64,000 bases of DNA from AP-16 sp963755055 (GTDB lineage Bacteria > Pseudomonadota > Alphaproteobacteria > Rhizobiales > Xanthobacteraceae), in assembly GCA_963755055.1 (NCBI GenBank), contig CAVWIS010000024.1, positions 1-64,000 on the forward strand, written 5' to 3'. Positions 42,612 to 50,881 of the stretch are shown here, piece by piece. A model generated the notes under the pieces. The model was not told where the DNA came from. It was given only the letters and a program-made list of their open reading frames with translations, and did no database searches. The position numbers were made by a program, and so were the translations under genes. How positions within the stretch are numbered: position 1 is the first letter of the stretch; every line of letters begins with the position of its first letter.

Positions 42612-43609
42612 CGTCACGCGCCGCCGATCTCGCTCCGTCGCATTCCGTGGACGCTCGTCGTATTTCTGGCGGCGCTTGTCGGTGCCGTGGCTCGGCTCGC
42701 GCTACGACACGTTTCTCGGCACCCAGATCGCGATCAACGCGCTGTTCGCCGTGAGCCTCAACCTGCTGCTCGGCACCACCGGCCTGGTCTCGTTCGGCCA
42801 CGTCGCCTATTTCGGCATCGGCTCCTATGTCTGCGGCATCCTGATGAAGACCTACGGGGTGCCGTTCGCGCTCGCCCTGCCGGCCGCGGCGCTCGGCGCC
42901 GCCTTCTTCGCGCTGGTCTTCGGCTTCTTCTGCGTGCGCCTCACCAGGATCTATTTCGCGATGCTGACGCTCGCCTTCTCGCAGATCGTCTGGGCGATCT
43001 GCTTCAAGTGGAACGACGTCACCGGCGGCGATCAGGGGCTGCCGGACGTGCCCTATCCCGATCTCGACTGGATGTCGGCGGTTCCCGGCCTCGACGACCT
43101 GCGCATCGCCGACCGGTTCTACGTGCTGACGCTCGTGGTGGTCGTGCTGTCGCTCGCCGCGATGCGGCGGATCATCGGCTCGCCGTTCGGCCGCGTGCTG
43201 ACGACGATCCGCGAGAACCCGGAGCGCGCCGCCTTCATCGGCGTCAACGTGCGCGCCTACGAGCTCGCCGCCTTCGTCGTCGCCGGCGGCTTCGCCGGGC
43301 TCGCCGGCGCGCTGTTCGGCATCTTCAACCGCGGCGTCTTCGCCGACTACGTGTACTGGCCGAAATCCGCCGAGGTCATGATCATGACGATCCTCGGCGG
43401 CATGGACTATTTCTGGGGACCGGCGGTCGGCGCTGCGACCCTGGTGCTGCTCAACCAGCAGATCACCTCCTACACCGAGTACTGGCCGTTCGTGCTGGGG
43501 CACGATCCTGCTGGTGCTGCTGTTCGCCTTCCCGGGCGGCATCGTCGGCGGCGTTGTGACGGGCGTTTCCTGGCTGCGCCGTCGCATCGGGAGCCGTGCC
43601 GATGCTTGA
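42608..43609 (+). pseudogene. ABC transporter permease (LivM-like), three frameshifts
   Basis: After two breaks in the first 80 bases (near 42640 and 42680, reading TSRAADLAPS, IPWTLVVFLAALV, PWLGSRYDTFLG) a long clean stretch follows. It shows the LivM signature (NLLLGTTGLVSFGHVAYFGIGSYVCG), VRLTRIYFAMLTLAFSQIVWA, TTIRENPERAAFIGVNVRAYELAAFV and GGMDYFWGPAVGAATLVLL. A one-base insertion near 43503 precedes the C-terminal TILLVLLFAFPGGIVGG. The stop overlaps the start of the ATPase gene. This is the inner-membrane partner of the LivH-like permease. Confidence 0.8.
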
Positions 43610-44347
43610 GGTGCAGGGGCCTGACCAAGTCGTTCGGCGGTTTCGTCGCCGTCGCCGACGTCAACCTCGCCGTCGCCGACGGGGCAGATCGCCGCCGTGA
43701 TCGGGCCGAACGGCGCCGGCAAATCGACGCTGTTCAACCTGATCACCGGCCATCTGCGGCCGACCGCCGGCCGTGTCGTCGCTCGACGGCCGCGACATCA
43801 CCGGCGTGCCGCCGCACCGGCATCTGCGCGCATGGGCATGGGGCGCTCGTTCCAGCGCACCAACATCTTTCCCAAGCTCACCGTGTTCGAGAACGTGCAG
43901 GCGGCGCTGCTCGTCCATCGCGGGCGCGGCAGCGAATTTCTGGTCGCGCTCGCGCGCGCTCTGCCGCGACGAGAGCGAGGACGCTGCTCGCCTCGATCGG
44001 GCTCGCCGGCCAGGCGCGGGCGGTCGCCGGCACGCTTGCCTACGGCAACCAGAAGCAGCTCGAGCTCGGCATCGCGCTGGCGAGCGATCCGAAGCTCCTG
44101 CTGCTCGACGAGCCGACCGCCGGCATGTCGGCGGGCGAGACGCACGAGACGATCGCGCTGCTGGAGCGGATCGCCCGCGAGCGCGGGCTGACCCTGCTGT
44201 TCACCGAGCACGACATGGAGGTGGTGTTCTCGATCGCCGAGAAGATCGCGGTGATGCACCAGGGACGCGTCATCGCCGACGGCAGCCCGGCGGCGGTGCG
44301 CGCCGATGCCGAGGTGCGGCGCGTCTATCTCGGCGAGCGGCGCATGA
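43602..44347 (+). pseudogene. ABC transporter ATPase (LivG-like), several frameshifts
   Basis: The ATG at 43602 lies within the preceding gene's end. Pieces in alternating frames are LTKSFGGFVAVADVNLAV, Walker A GPNGAGKSTLFNLITGHLRP, ITGVPPHR, MGRSFQRTNIFPKLTVFENVQAALLVHRG, then a clean run TLAYGNQKQLELGIALASDPKLLLLDEPTAGMSAGETHET (signature and Walker B) and LTLLFTEHDMEVVFSIAEKIAVMHQG. At least five one-base insertions are read near 43617, 43685, 43780, 43823 and 43838, with more near 43965. Catalytic residues are all still encoded. Confidence 0.78.
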
Positions 44348-45060
44348 GCGCGCTGCTCGAGCTCGAGGACGTCCATGCCGCCTACGGCCTGAGCCGGGTG
44401 CTGTTCGGCGTCTCGCTCGAGGTCAAGGCAGGGCGAGTGCGTCTGCCTGCTCGGCCGCAACGGCGTCGGCAAGACCACGACCATGCGCGTCGGTAATGGG
44501 CCTGACGCCGCCGAGCAGCCGGCCACGTGCGCTTCAAGTCGCCGCGACATCACCGGCTGGGCGCCCTACCGCGTCGCCCGCGCCGGCATCGGCTTCGTGC
44601 CGGAGGACCGCCGCATCTTCGCCGAGCTCTCGGTGTGGGAGAACCTCGACGTCGCCGCGCCGCGCTGCGGCGCGGCCGGGGCCGCTGGACGATCGAGGCG
44701 GTGTTATCGAGCTGTTTCCGGTGCTCGCCGAGCCTGCGCGACCGGCAGGGCGGGTTCCTGTCGGGCGGCGAGCAGCAGATGCTGACCATCGCCCGCACCC
44801 TGATGGGCAATCCCGAGCTGCTGCTGCTCGACGAGCCGTCGGAAGGTCTGGCGCCGCTCGTCGTCGACGCGCTGCTCGCCAAGATCGGCGAGCTCAAGGC
44901 GCAGGGGCTGACCATCCTGCTCGCCGAGCAGGGCGTCGATTTCTCGCTGGCGCTCGCCGACCGCGTCTACGTGCTGGAGAAGGGCGCGGTGCGCTTCACC
45001 GGCGATGCCGCGGCGCTGAAGTCCGACCGGGCGCTGCTCGACCGGCTGATGGCGCTGTAG
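44344..45060 (+). pseudogene. ABC transporter ATPase (LivF-like), several frameshifts
   Basis: The start MSALLELEDVHAAYGLSRVLFGVSLEV is typical of LivF. Walker A (GRNGVGKTTTM) is found in another frame after an insertion near 44430. Further breaks lie near 44488, 44520, 44540 and 44690-44730. Then a clean C-terminal run includes LSGGEQQMLTIARTLMGNPELLLLDEPSEGLAPL and ILLAEQGVDFSLALADRVYVLEKG. It is the last gene of the transporter operon. A near-copy of its last ~45 bases occurs 4 kb downstream at 49090-49140. Confidence 0.78.
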
Positions 45061-45187
45061 CGCGCCGGCGCGCCAGGACTGCCGGACAGTGAAATTGCGC
45101 GTCTCAGGGTATGAGCTCTGCTCCGCCCGGGCGTTGGTTCTCGCTGGGACCACCCGCTCGCACGGCACCGCTGCGTTGTTCCTAGCA

Positions 45188-45207
45188 CGACTTGCAATTG
45201 CAAGTCG
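45188..45207. promoter_or_regulatory. 20-bp perfect palindrome, candidate operator
   Basis: CGACTTGCAATTGCAAGTCG is a perfect inverted repeat without a loop, about 215 bases upstream of the regulator gene. Length and symmetry fit a dimeric HTH protein; LuxR-type boxes are also 20-bp inverted repeats. It differs from the neighbouring CTAG-bounded hairpins in having no spacer. Its use as an operator is inference. Confidence 0.4.
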
Positions 45208-45234
45208 GTTGCCAACCTGGCCGGCCTGGGGCAG

Positions 45235-45338
45235 CTAGGGCACATCCCGATCACGTTTGATCGGGATGTGCCCTAGAATCGTTGAGTGGCATGTTCTTAT
45301 CGGTGAACCGGTATCCACTTCACCGGAAAATGCGCTAG
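45235..45338. repeat. Composite palindromic repeat, inverted copy of the one at 5882-5984
   Basis: Module B (45235-45276) is a perfect 19-bp inverted repeat with a 4-base loop and CTAG at both ends. Module A (45285-45338) carries the loop GGTATCCAC, and the element ends in GCGCTAG. The whole is the reverse complement of the 5.9 kb element. Confidence 0.85.
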
Positions 45339-45420
45339 GCAAACGGGTGCCCCAGGCCGCGATATCCCGGCTTGGCAGAGGATATCGAGAGCGTACTCCC
45401 CTTTTGAGGACGTATGAGGC

Positions 45421-46608
45421 ATGGGCCGGCAACGGGCTGCGGCAATGAATGAGTTCGCGCCGGCGGTGCTCACGGATCTCGTCGGCTGGATCTACGAGTT
45501 GGCGGTCGATGCCCGCCGTTGGGACGACTTCGTTGCGCTGCTGGAGCGCATCCATCCCGGCAGTCGAATAACGCTGTTTGGCCACGAGCAGGGTCGCCCG
45601 TCCGAGGTGCTGATGGCGCACCGGAACTATCCGATCGACGATCTGCGCGCCTACACGGACCATCATGTCAAGAGCAGTCCCCATGTGGCGCGCGTTCACA
45701 AGGTGCCGGTCGGGCGGGCGGTCCGTTCCGAGGCAGTGATCGAGGACCGTGAATTCGAGACCACGGAGCACTACAACGATTATGTGCGGCCGCGCCGTCT
45801 CGGCTACCACGCCACCGGCATCGTCCTCGAGCGCCGGCCCGGGAGGATGACGGCGCTCTCCCTGGCGGATCACCGCAACGATCCGGATCGCCGTGATCGC
45901 CAGATCAGGCTGCTCGACATCATGGCACCGCATCTGCTGCGGGCGATCCGTCTGCATCGTACGCTGCTTGCCGAACGGACGGAAGGCGAGGCAGCCCGGG
46001 CGGCGTTCGACCGCTGGGCTCACGCCGCGTTCGTGCTGAATGCCAGTGGCCGGGTCGTTTCGTTCAATGGTGCCGCCGAGGCGCTGCTGCGGCGGCGCGA
46101 TGGCCTGTCGCTCGGGCGCGAGGGGCAGTTGCTCGCTGCCGATGAGGTCCGCACCCAGGCGCTCGAGATCGCCGCCCGCAAATGCGCGACCATGTCCGGA
46201 CACGACAAGGCGGGCATCGCCTCGGCCGACCTCGACGGGATCATGCTGCCGCGGCCCTCGGGCGGCTCGCCGCTGCGCGCCATGATCTGGCCGCTGCCGT
46301 TTCTCGGCGGATCCGCCGCGTCGCATGTGGCGCGCGGAACGGCCTTGCTGATCGTCCTCGACCCTGACCATGGGCAATGCATGCCGGTCGGGTGGCTGGC
46401 GAAACAGTACGGCCTGTTGCCCTCGGAGCAGCGCCTGACCGAGGCCATCATCAACGGTGTGCCGCTTGCGACCGCGGCCGAGCAGCTTGGTATTCGGCTG
46501 TCGACGGCACGCACCCGGCTCAAGAACATCCAGGCCAAGACGCAATGCCGTCGCCAGGTCGACCTGGTCCGGCTCGCCCTTTCGCTTCCCGACCTCCGCC
46601 GCGACTGA
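45421..46608 (+). CDS. LuxR-type HTH transcriptional regulator with PAS-like sensory region
   Basis: This regulator of up to 395 residues has a C-terminal LuxR/FixJ-type HTH: LLPSEQRLTEAIINGVPLATAAEQLGIRLSTARTRLKNIQAKTQCRRQVDLVRLAL. A PAS-like segment precedes it (AAFVLNASGRVVSFNGAAEALLRRRDGL). The N-terminal ~180 residues are helix-rich with no autoinducer-domain signature, so it is not an obvious quorum-sensing receptor. The first ATG (45421) follows TGAGG; ATG 45445 is an alternative. It lies downstream of a perfect 20-bp palindrome that could be its own binding site. Convergent with the MFS transporter. Confidence 0.85.
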   Translation: MGRQRAAAMNEFAPAVLTDLVGWIYELAVDARRWDDFVALLERIHPGSRITLFGHEQGRPSEVLMAHRNYPIDDLRAYTDHHVKSSPHVARVHKVPVGRAVRSEAVIEDREFETTEHYNDYVRPRRLGYHATGIVLERRPGRMTALSLADHRNDPDRRDRQIRLLDIMAPHLLRAIRLHRTLLAERTEGEAARAAFDRWAHAAFVLNASGRVVSFNGAAEALLRRRDGLSLGREGQLLAADEVRTQALEIAARKCATMSGHDKAGIASADLDGIMLPRPSGGSPLRAMIWPLPFLGGSAASHVARGTALLIVLDPDHGQCMPVGWLAKQYGLLPSEQRLTEAIINGVPLATAAEQLGIRLSTARTRLKNIQAKTQCRRQVDLVRLALSLPDLRRD

Positions 46609-46610
46609 TT

Positions 46611-46650
46611 TAGCGCATGCTCGGCGAAGACCCGGTTTCCGAGGTATCCG
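46611..46650. repeat. Degenerate module-A palindromic repeat
   Basis: TTAGCGCATGCTCGGCGAAG, followed by ACCCGGTTTCCGAGG, resembles module A (CTAGTGCATGTTCCGGCGAAG ... ACCGGTTCGCCG) with substitutions and a shortened loop. It lies between the convergent regulator and MFS genes and may act as a bidirectional hairpin terminator. Confidence 0.45.
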
Positions 46651-46662
46651 GGAGTCGGGGCA

Positions 46663-48033
46663 TCAGGAAACCGGCCGGCCGGAGAGGCCGCGCTGGCCGA
46701 AGGCCAGTATCAGCGCCGTGCTTGCGGCCAGCGCCAGCGCGATCAAGGCAAACATCGGCACCACGCCGGCCGTCTTGAGCAGCGGCAGCAGCGCCAGCGG
46801 CACCAGCGCGGAGGCGACGCGGTTCACCGCCCAGGCGCCTGCGCTCGCCGTCGCGCGCAGCGCGGTGGGGAACAGCTCGGCGCCGTAGATCGACAGCGCA
46901 CCGATATAGATCGAGCCGACCAGGTTGAAGGCGATGCCTGTCGCCATCAGGAAGGCCGGAAGCTCGCTCGAGGCGAACAACAATCCGATGACCGCCATCG
47001 CGCCGGCACACAGCGCCAGCGTGGTGCGCCGCTCGATGCGGTCGATGAAGGCGGCGCCTGCCAGCACGCCGATCGAGGGGCCGAGCATGGCGACTCCGAG
47101 ATAGAGCAGGGAGTTGGCGACGCGAAATCCCTTCTCGATGAGCACGGCGCCGCTCAGCAGCGGAAATCCGATCGTGGCCCAGGGACTGAGGAAATACAGC
47201 GCGCAGAGCACGACCGTGCGGGCGCGGTATCGGCGCGCCGTGCTGAACCAGTTTGCACGGCCGGAAAACTCTTGCACGCGAGCGGCCAGGCAAGGGGACA
47301 CGACGGCACCTGTCGGAGGGACTCCGGCCGCGCGCAGGAAGCGGTCGCAGACGGCTGCGGCCTCGGCGTCTCGCCCCGCAGCCGCCAGCCAGCGTGGCGA
47401 TTCCGGCAGGGACCGGAACGCCATCCCGACACCAGCGGCGCCGACGGCCCCGAGCAGAAGCGCGCAGCGCCAGCCCTCCAGCCCGAGCGGTTGCAGCGGC
47501 GTGAGCCAGCGGATCAGGAAGACCACCGCCGGGGCGCCGAGAAACCCGATGGCGCCGACCGCCAGGATCAGCATGCCGCGCCGCGCCGGCGGCAGCACGT
47601 CGGCCAGATAGGCGACCATCAGGGGCGGATAGGCGCCGAGCGCCATCCCGGAGACGACGCGGAAGCACGTCAGCCAGCCGATATCGGTGCTCGCCGCGGC
47701 GAGGACGGAGGTCACGGCGAGCGCGAGAAGGCACGTTCCCAGCGCCATGCGTCGGCCGCGGCGATCGGCGAACCATCCGAGCAGCGGCGCGCCGACGGCG
47801 CCGCCCGCGAAGACCGACGCGAGCAGCAGCGCCAGCTGATACGCGGCGACTTGGTGCGGGGGGCTCGAGAACACCGCCGACAGCGCATTGCTCAGCGCCG
47901 CTTCGATGACATCGAACATCAGGCCGAGCGCGCACAGCGTCACGATCGCGCGGTGCAGCGGCGTCACCGGCAGCCGGTCGAGCCGTGCCGCGATGGGGTC
48001 TGCGGCGTCGACCGCCGCATCCGTCGGCTCCAT
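46663..48033 (-). CDS. Major facilitator superfamily transporter (sugar/organic-acid porter type)
   Basis: This 456-residue inner-membrane carrier has 12 spans. It shows the MFS loop 2-3 motif (GWFADRRGRRMALG), the loop motif RVVSGMALGAYPPLMVAYLADVLPPARRG of the sugar-porter/SV2-like group, LPESPRWL after span 6, and FIDRIERRTTLALC in the second half. The second part contains AELFPTALRATASAGAWAVNRV, as in aromatic-acid and niacin transporters. Substrate unknown. The start is ATG 48033. The gene is single, with divergent small secreted proteins on the other side. Confidence 0.88.
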   Translation of the reverse strand: MEPTDAAVDAADPIAARLDRLPVTPLHRAIVTLCALGLMFDVIEAALSNALSAVFSSPPHQVAAYQLALLLASVFAGGAVGAPLLGWFADRRGRRMALGTCLLALAVTSVLAAASTDIGWLTCFRVVSGMALGAYPPLMVAYLADVLPPARRGMLILAVGAIGFLGAPAVVFLIRWLTPLQPLGLEGWRCALLLGAVGAAGVGMAFRSLPESPRWLAAAGRDAEAAAVCDRFLRAAGVPPTGAVVSPCLAARVQEFSGRANWFSTARRYRARTVVLCALYFLSPWATIGFPLLSGAVLIEKGFRVANSLLYLGVAMLGPSIGVLAGAAFIDRIERRTTLALCAGAMAVIGLLFASSELPAFLMATGIAFNLVGSIYIGALSIYGAELFPTALRATASAGAWAVNRVASALVPLALLPLLKTAGVVPMFALIALALAASTALILAFGQRGLSGRPVS

Positions 48034-48310
48034 TCACGGTCCTCGACCGGGCCGCTCCACTGTGCAGCCCTATCCGGCGAAAAATGCGTCCATCACAGTA
48101 CCATATGGTACTTATCCGCACTCTTTGCATTCCGATAGACCAGCAGGCGTTCGGCCCCGCCGGGCCGAGCCGCGGCAGCCTCGCGTCCCTCCGCTTCGGG
48201 CGGTGGAAATGCCGGGCGCGCCAGTCCTCGGCGGCGGGTCTTGCGGCGGCTTCTCGGCGCCGTTCGTGATTCCGGTCCGCAGGTCCCGCGCAACACATTG
48301 GGAGATTGCC

Positions 48311-48589
48311 ATGCGAAACCTGTTCCTTGGTCTGCTTGCCGCCGTCGCGGCGCTGCTCGTGCTGCCGGCGTTCGCCCAGAAGCAAAGTGCCGACGACACC
48401 AAATGGATCACGGCGTGCGTGTCGGACAACAAGGATGAAGGTCAGACCGCACCGGTGGTGCTCGCCTACTGCACCTGCATGAACAACAAGATGTCGAATG
48501 ACGAGACGCGTTCGATCACGCAATGGGAGAAGGCCAACCCCAACGCGCAGGAAGCCTGCAGCAAGTCGGCCGGCTGGGGCCGCAAGTAG
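48311..48589 (+). CDS. Small secreted protein with conserved cysteines
   Basis: This 92-residue precursor has a clear signal peptide (LFLGLLAAVAALLVLPAFAQ). The mature ~70 residues contain four Cys (ITACVSDN, AYCTCMNNKM, EACSKSAGW) that could form two disulfides or a metal site. A polar helix-rich sequence of this kind is common in small periplasmic proteins of Rhizobiales; no function is known to me. The start follows GGGAGATTGCC. Confidence 0.7.
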   Translation: MRNLFLGLLAAVAALLVLPAFAQKQSADDTKWITACVSDNKDEGQTAPVVLAYCTCMNNKMSNDETRSITQWEKANPNAQEACSKSAGWGRK

Positions 48590-48711
48590 CGGCGCCGGTT
48601 TTCGTCATCCGTCCGGCGTACGGACTGAGTGCCGCATCGGCCGCATGCCCGTCAGACGCCTCACCGCCGTCGCCGCGACAAATCACTCCGAGCAGATAGA
48701 TGAGGATTCCC

Positions 48712-49071
48712 ATGCGCAAGCTCATGCTGAACGTCGCCATCGTCGCCGCGATGTCGTTGCCCGCGCTCGCCGCCGACGAGCGCAACTTCACCATCGTCAA
48801 CGGGACCGGCTATGAGCTCAGCTTCATTGGCGTCAATCCGCCCGGTGACAATGATTTCGGCGACAACGAGCTCGGTTCCGGGCTTGCCGACGGCGGCTCC
48901 GTCTTCGTGAAGTTCAACGGCGCCGACCAAGGCTGCTTCTGGAACATCAAGGTCAAATGGACGGGCTACCAGGAGCAGGTGTTCTTTGAGGGGCTCGATC
49001 TGTGCAGCATCACCACGGTGACGCTGAAGTACGACCGGGAGAGCAAGAAGACCACGGCGTTCGTGCAATAG
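48712..49071 (+). CDS. Small exported hypothetical protein
   Basis: This 119-residue precursor has a signal peptide (LMLNVAIVAAMSLPALAADE). The mature part (RNFTIVNGTGYELSFIGVNPPGDNDFGDNELG ... FNGADQGCFWNIKVKW) looks like a small beta-sandwich of the type that begins 'FTIVNGTG' and occurs in many alphaproteobacterial periplasmic proteins. Two Cys (DQGCFW, DLCSI) may pair. The start was taken at MRKLML (48712), with ATG 48700 possible. Function unknown. Confidence 0.7.
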   Translation: MRKLMLNVAIVAAMSLPALAADERNFTIVNGTGYELSFIGVNPPGDNDFGDNELGSGLADGGSVFVKFNGADQGCFWNIKVKWTGYQEQVFFEGLDLCSITTVTLKYDRESKKTTAFVQ

Positions 49072-49089
49072 CGCGCGGGAGGCGGTCGC

Positions 49090-49140
49090 CGCGGCGCTCT
49101 GAAGCCCGACCGGGCGCTGCTCGATCGGCTGATGGCGCGC
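49090..49140 (+). pseudogene. Fragment matching the 3' end of the LivF-like gene
   Basis: GCTCTGAAGCCCGACCGGGC, continuing GCTGCTCGATCGGCTGATGGCG, matches the last ~45 coding bases of the LivF-like gene at 45012-45054 (GCTGAAGTCCGACCGGGC ...) with only a few differences. No other part of such a gene is nearby. It is a relict of a second transporter copy or of a rearrangement. Confidence 0.6.
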
Positions 49141-49235
49141 CGGCCGAAGGCCGGGCGAGGCGCGTGCCGACATGCTTAAGAGGCCCTTAACGGTTTGCGG
49201 CGCTTTCTTGGGTTGCAAAACCGGAGGGGTGCTCC

Positions 49236-49961
49236 ATGCGCAAGATATTGACCGCGCTCGCGCCACTGCTGCTGTCCGGCGCCGCGCTGGCGGCCGACTT
49301 GCCGCGCGCGCCGGCCTATGCGCCGGCAATTCAGCCGTACGATGCCTGGAGCGGCCTCTATCTGGGGCTGAATGTCGGCGGCGGATGGGCGAAAGGCAGC
49401 TCGGACTTCGCGGTGGCCGGCGGACCAGCCGCGACGGCAAGCAACCCTTTGTCCGGCGTGCTGGGCGGCGGGCAGGTAGGCTACAACTGGCACTCCGGGC
49501 CGATCCTGTTCGGCGCCGAGGCGGATTTCCAAGCCAGCAATGTGACGGGCAGCCTGACGACGCCGTGCGTGCCGGTCCTGTGCGGCCTGCCGCTGGGCGC
49601 GAGCTTCAGCCAGACGGTCGCCTGGTTCGGAACGGCCCGCGGCCGCCTCGGCTTCGCCACCGACAGCTGGGTGATCTACGCCACCGGTGGCTACGCCTAT
49701 GCGCGGCTCGATACCGAGGCGAACGCCACGGCCGGCCCCTTCACCGCCGCCTTCAGCCAGAGCGAGCTGCGCGGCGGCTTCGCCGCCGGAGCCGGCATCG
49801 ACGTCGCGCTCGCGGCGCGTTGGAGCGCACGGCTGGAATATCTCTATCTCGATTTCGGCAGCCACAGCACCAACCTCACGGTGCCCGGCGTGCCGCCGAT
49901 CACCGACACCGCGCGGCTGAACATGAACGTGGCCCGTGCCGCCGTGAACTATCGGTTCTAG
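49236..49961 (+). CDS. Outer-membrane beta-barrel protein, Omp25/Omp31 (RopB) type
   Basis: This 241-residue precursor has a signal peptide (ILTALAPLLLSGAALAADLP). An eight-strand barrel follows with the family patterns WSGLYLGLNVGGGWAKG, LGGGQVGYNWHSGPILFGAEADFQ, WFGTARGRLGFATDSWVIYATGGYAYARL, WSARLEYLYLDFG, and the terminal strand NMNVARAAVNYRF ending in Phe, the outer-membrane insertion signal. The family supplies major surface proteins of Rhizobiales. The start follows GGAGGGG. It is convergent with the small gene whose stop is at 49964, only 2 bases away. Confidence 0.9.
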   Translation: MRKILTALAPLLLSGAALAADLPRAPAYAPAIQPYDAWSGLYLGLNVGGGWAKGSSDFAVAGGPAATASNPLSGVLGGGQVGYNWHSGPILFGAEADFQASNVTGSLTTPCVPVLCGLPLGASFSQTVAWFGTARGRLGFATDSWVIYATGGYAYARLDTEANATAGPFTAAFSQSELRGGFAAGAGIDVALAARWSARLEYLYLDFGSHSTNLTVPGVPPITDTARLNMNVARAAVNYRF

Positions 49962-49963
49962 CT

Positions 49964-50266
49964 CTAGATCCAACTGTCCCATTCGTGCGCGATCTCCTCT
50001 TTCTGGCAGAACGCGCGGAATTCATCGACCGCGCCGCTTCGACCAGCGTACTTTTCGCGGATGAGAGCGAACACGAGCTTGGAAAGGGCTGTGGCAGGCA
50101 CATCGACCCAGAACTCGTAGTCGGTATCGCCCCACATCTCCTCGGTCAGCTTGCCCATGTCGTGGGCATCCAGCCGGACCGAGCCATCGGGATGAACAGT
50201 CAGACGGATCGAGCGATATTCGGCGCCTTCCTGTCGATATAGTTCGGCCGAACGAGTTTCGGTCAT
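49964..50266 (-). CDS. Small acidic hypothetical protein
   Basis: This 100-residue protein reads MTETRSAELYRQEGAEYRSIRLTVHPDGSVRLDAHDMGKLTEEMWGDTDYEFWV ... HEWDSWI. It has a compact alpha/beta pattern with many aromatic and acidic residues and no signal peptide. No family is recognised. The start at 50266 follows CAGGAGC. It is convergent with the outer-membrane protein gene; both stops fall within CTAG sequences a few bases apart. Confidence 0.62.
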   Translation of the reverse strand: MTETRSAELYRQEGAEYRSIRLTVHPDGSVRLDAHDMGKLTEEMWGDTDYEFWVDVPATALSKLVFALIREKYAGRSGAVDEFRAFCQKEEIAHEWDSWI

Positions 50267-50529
50267 GTCCGGGCTCCTGAGGATCCTCGAATGTCGTGAA
50301 GGATCCTTGGTCGGCGAGGATGTGCCGTCAATCCCGTTCCGCAATCCGAAGAGGCCGGTACGCTGACCCAAGCCCGCGGCAGTGTGGGGCGCTGCCCGGC
50401 GTATCTGTTGTCGGTTCTTCGGGCGCGCTTGAATGCGCCCGCGCCACGCCAGAAGGTAGGCTTCACGGTCAGGTGCAGGTCACCACGCGCGACAGCTCTC
50501 GACGTCGGCCGTCGCCCCGGCGACCGCAG

Positions 50530-50730
50530 CTATGTCGTCGGTGCCCTGCGTGAGACGACCCCCTGGACGACGGCATCCAGCACGTACCACGTGATCAGGA
50601 AGGCGCCGGTCTCCAGGATGAAGCTGTGGAATTTGTAGAACAGCTCCGCGATCACGAAGGCGACCAGGAATATCGGTACCTGGCGCTTGAACAGCTCGCT
50701 GACCGTCAGGCTGTGAATGAGCTGATACAT
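50530..50730 (-). CDS. Small membrane protein
   Basis: This 66-residue protein (MYQLIHSLTVSELFKRQVPIFLVAFVIAELFYKFHSFILETGAFLITWYVLDAVVQGVV) has two hydrophobic helices separated by KFHSF. ATG 50730 follows a strong GGGAGG. Proteins of this form occur widely in Hyphomicrobiales without known function. The upstream extension of the open frame lacks a ribosome-binding site and is rejected. Confidence 0.68.
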   Translation of the reverse strand: MYQLIHSLTVSELFKRQVPIFLVAFVIAELFYKFHSFILETGAFLITWYVLDAVVQGVVSRRAPTT

Positions 50731-50881
50731 GTTCGCCTCCCGTTTCTCGTGCGTCTTTCGCGATGCAGTTCGTCGAAGCGAGCCTTGCAAATGAAGGCTA
50801 CCACTGGTTTAATCGAGCTGCAACCATAAGCTATCCTGTCGGCCGGGAGCCACATCATGAAAAAAGTACGGCGACAAGGAA

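Larger units (their letters stand above)
45061..45420. other. Intergenic region with two palindromic elements, no gene
   Basis: These 360 bases lie between the damaged transporter operon and the LuxR-type regulator. They hold a 20-bp perfect palindrome (45188-45207) and a composite palindromic repeat (45235-45338). No open frame with coding character was found. Confidence 0.6.

Noticed and set aside
40384..45060. Programmed frameshifting as explanation for the broken transporter operon
   Set aside because: The breaks are too many, lack slippery heptamers and stimulatory structures, and occur in every gene; sequence error or decay is simpler.
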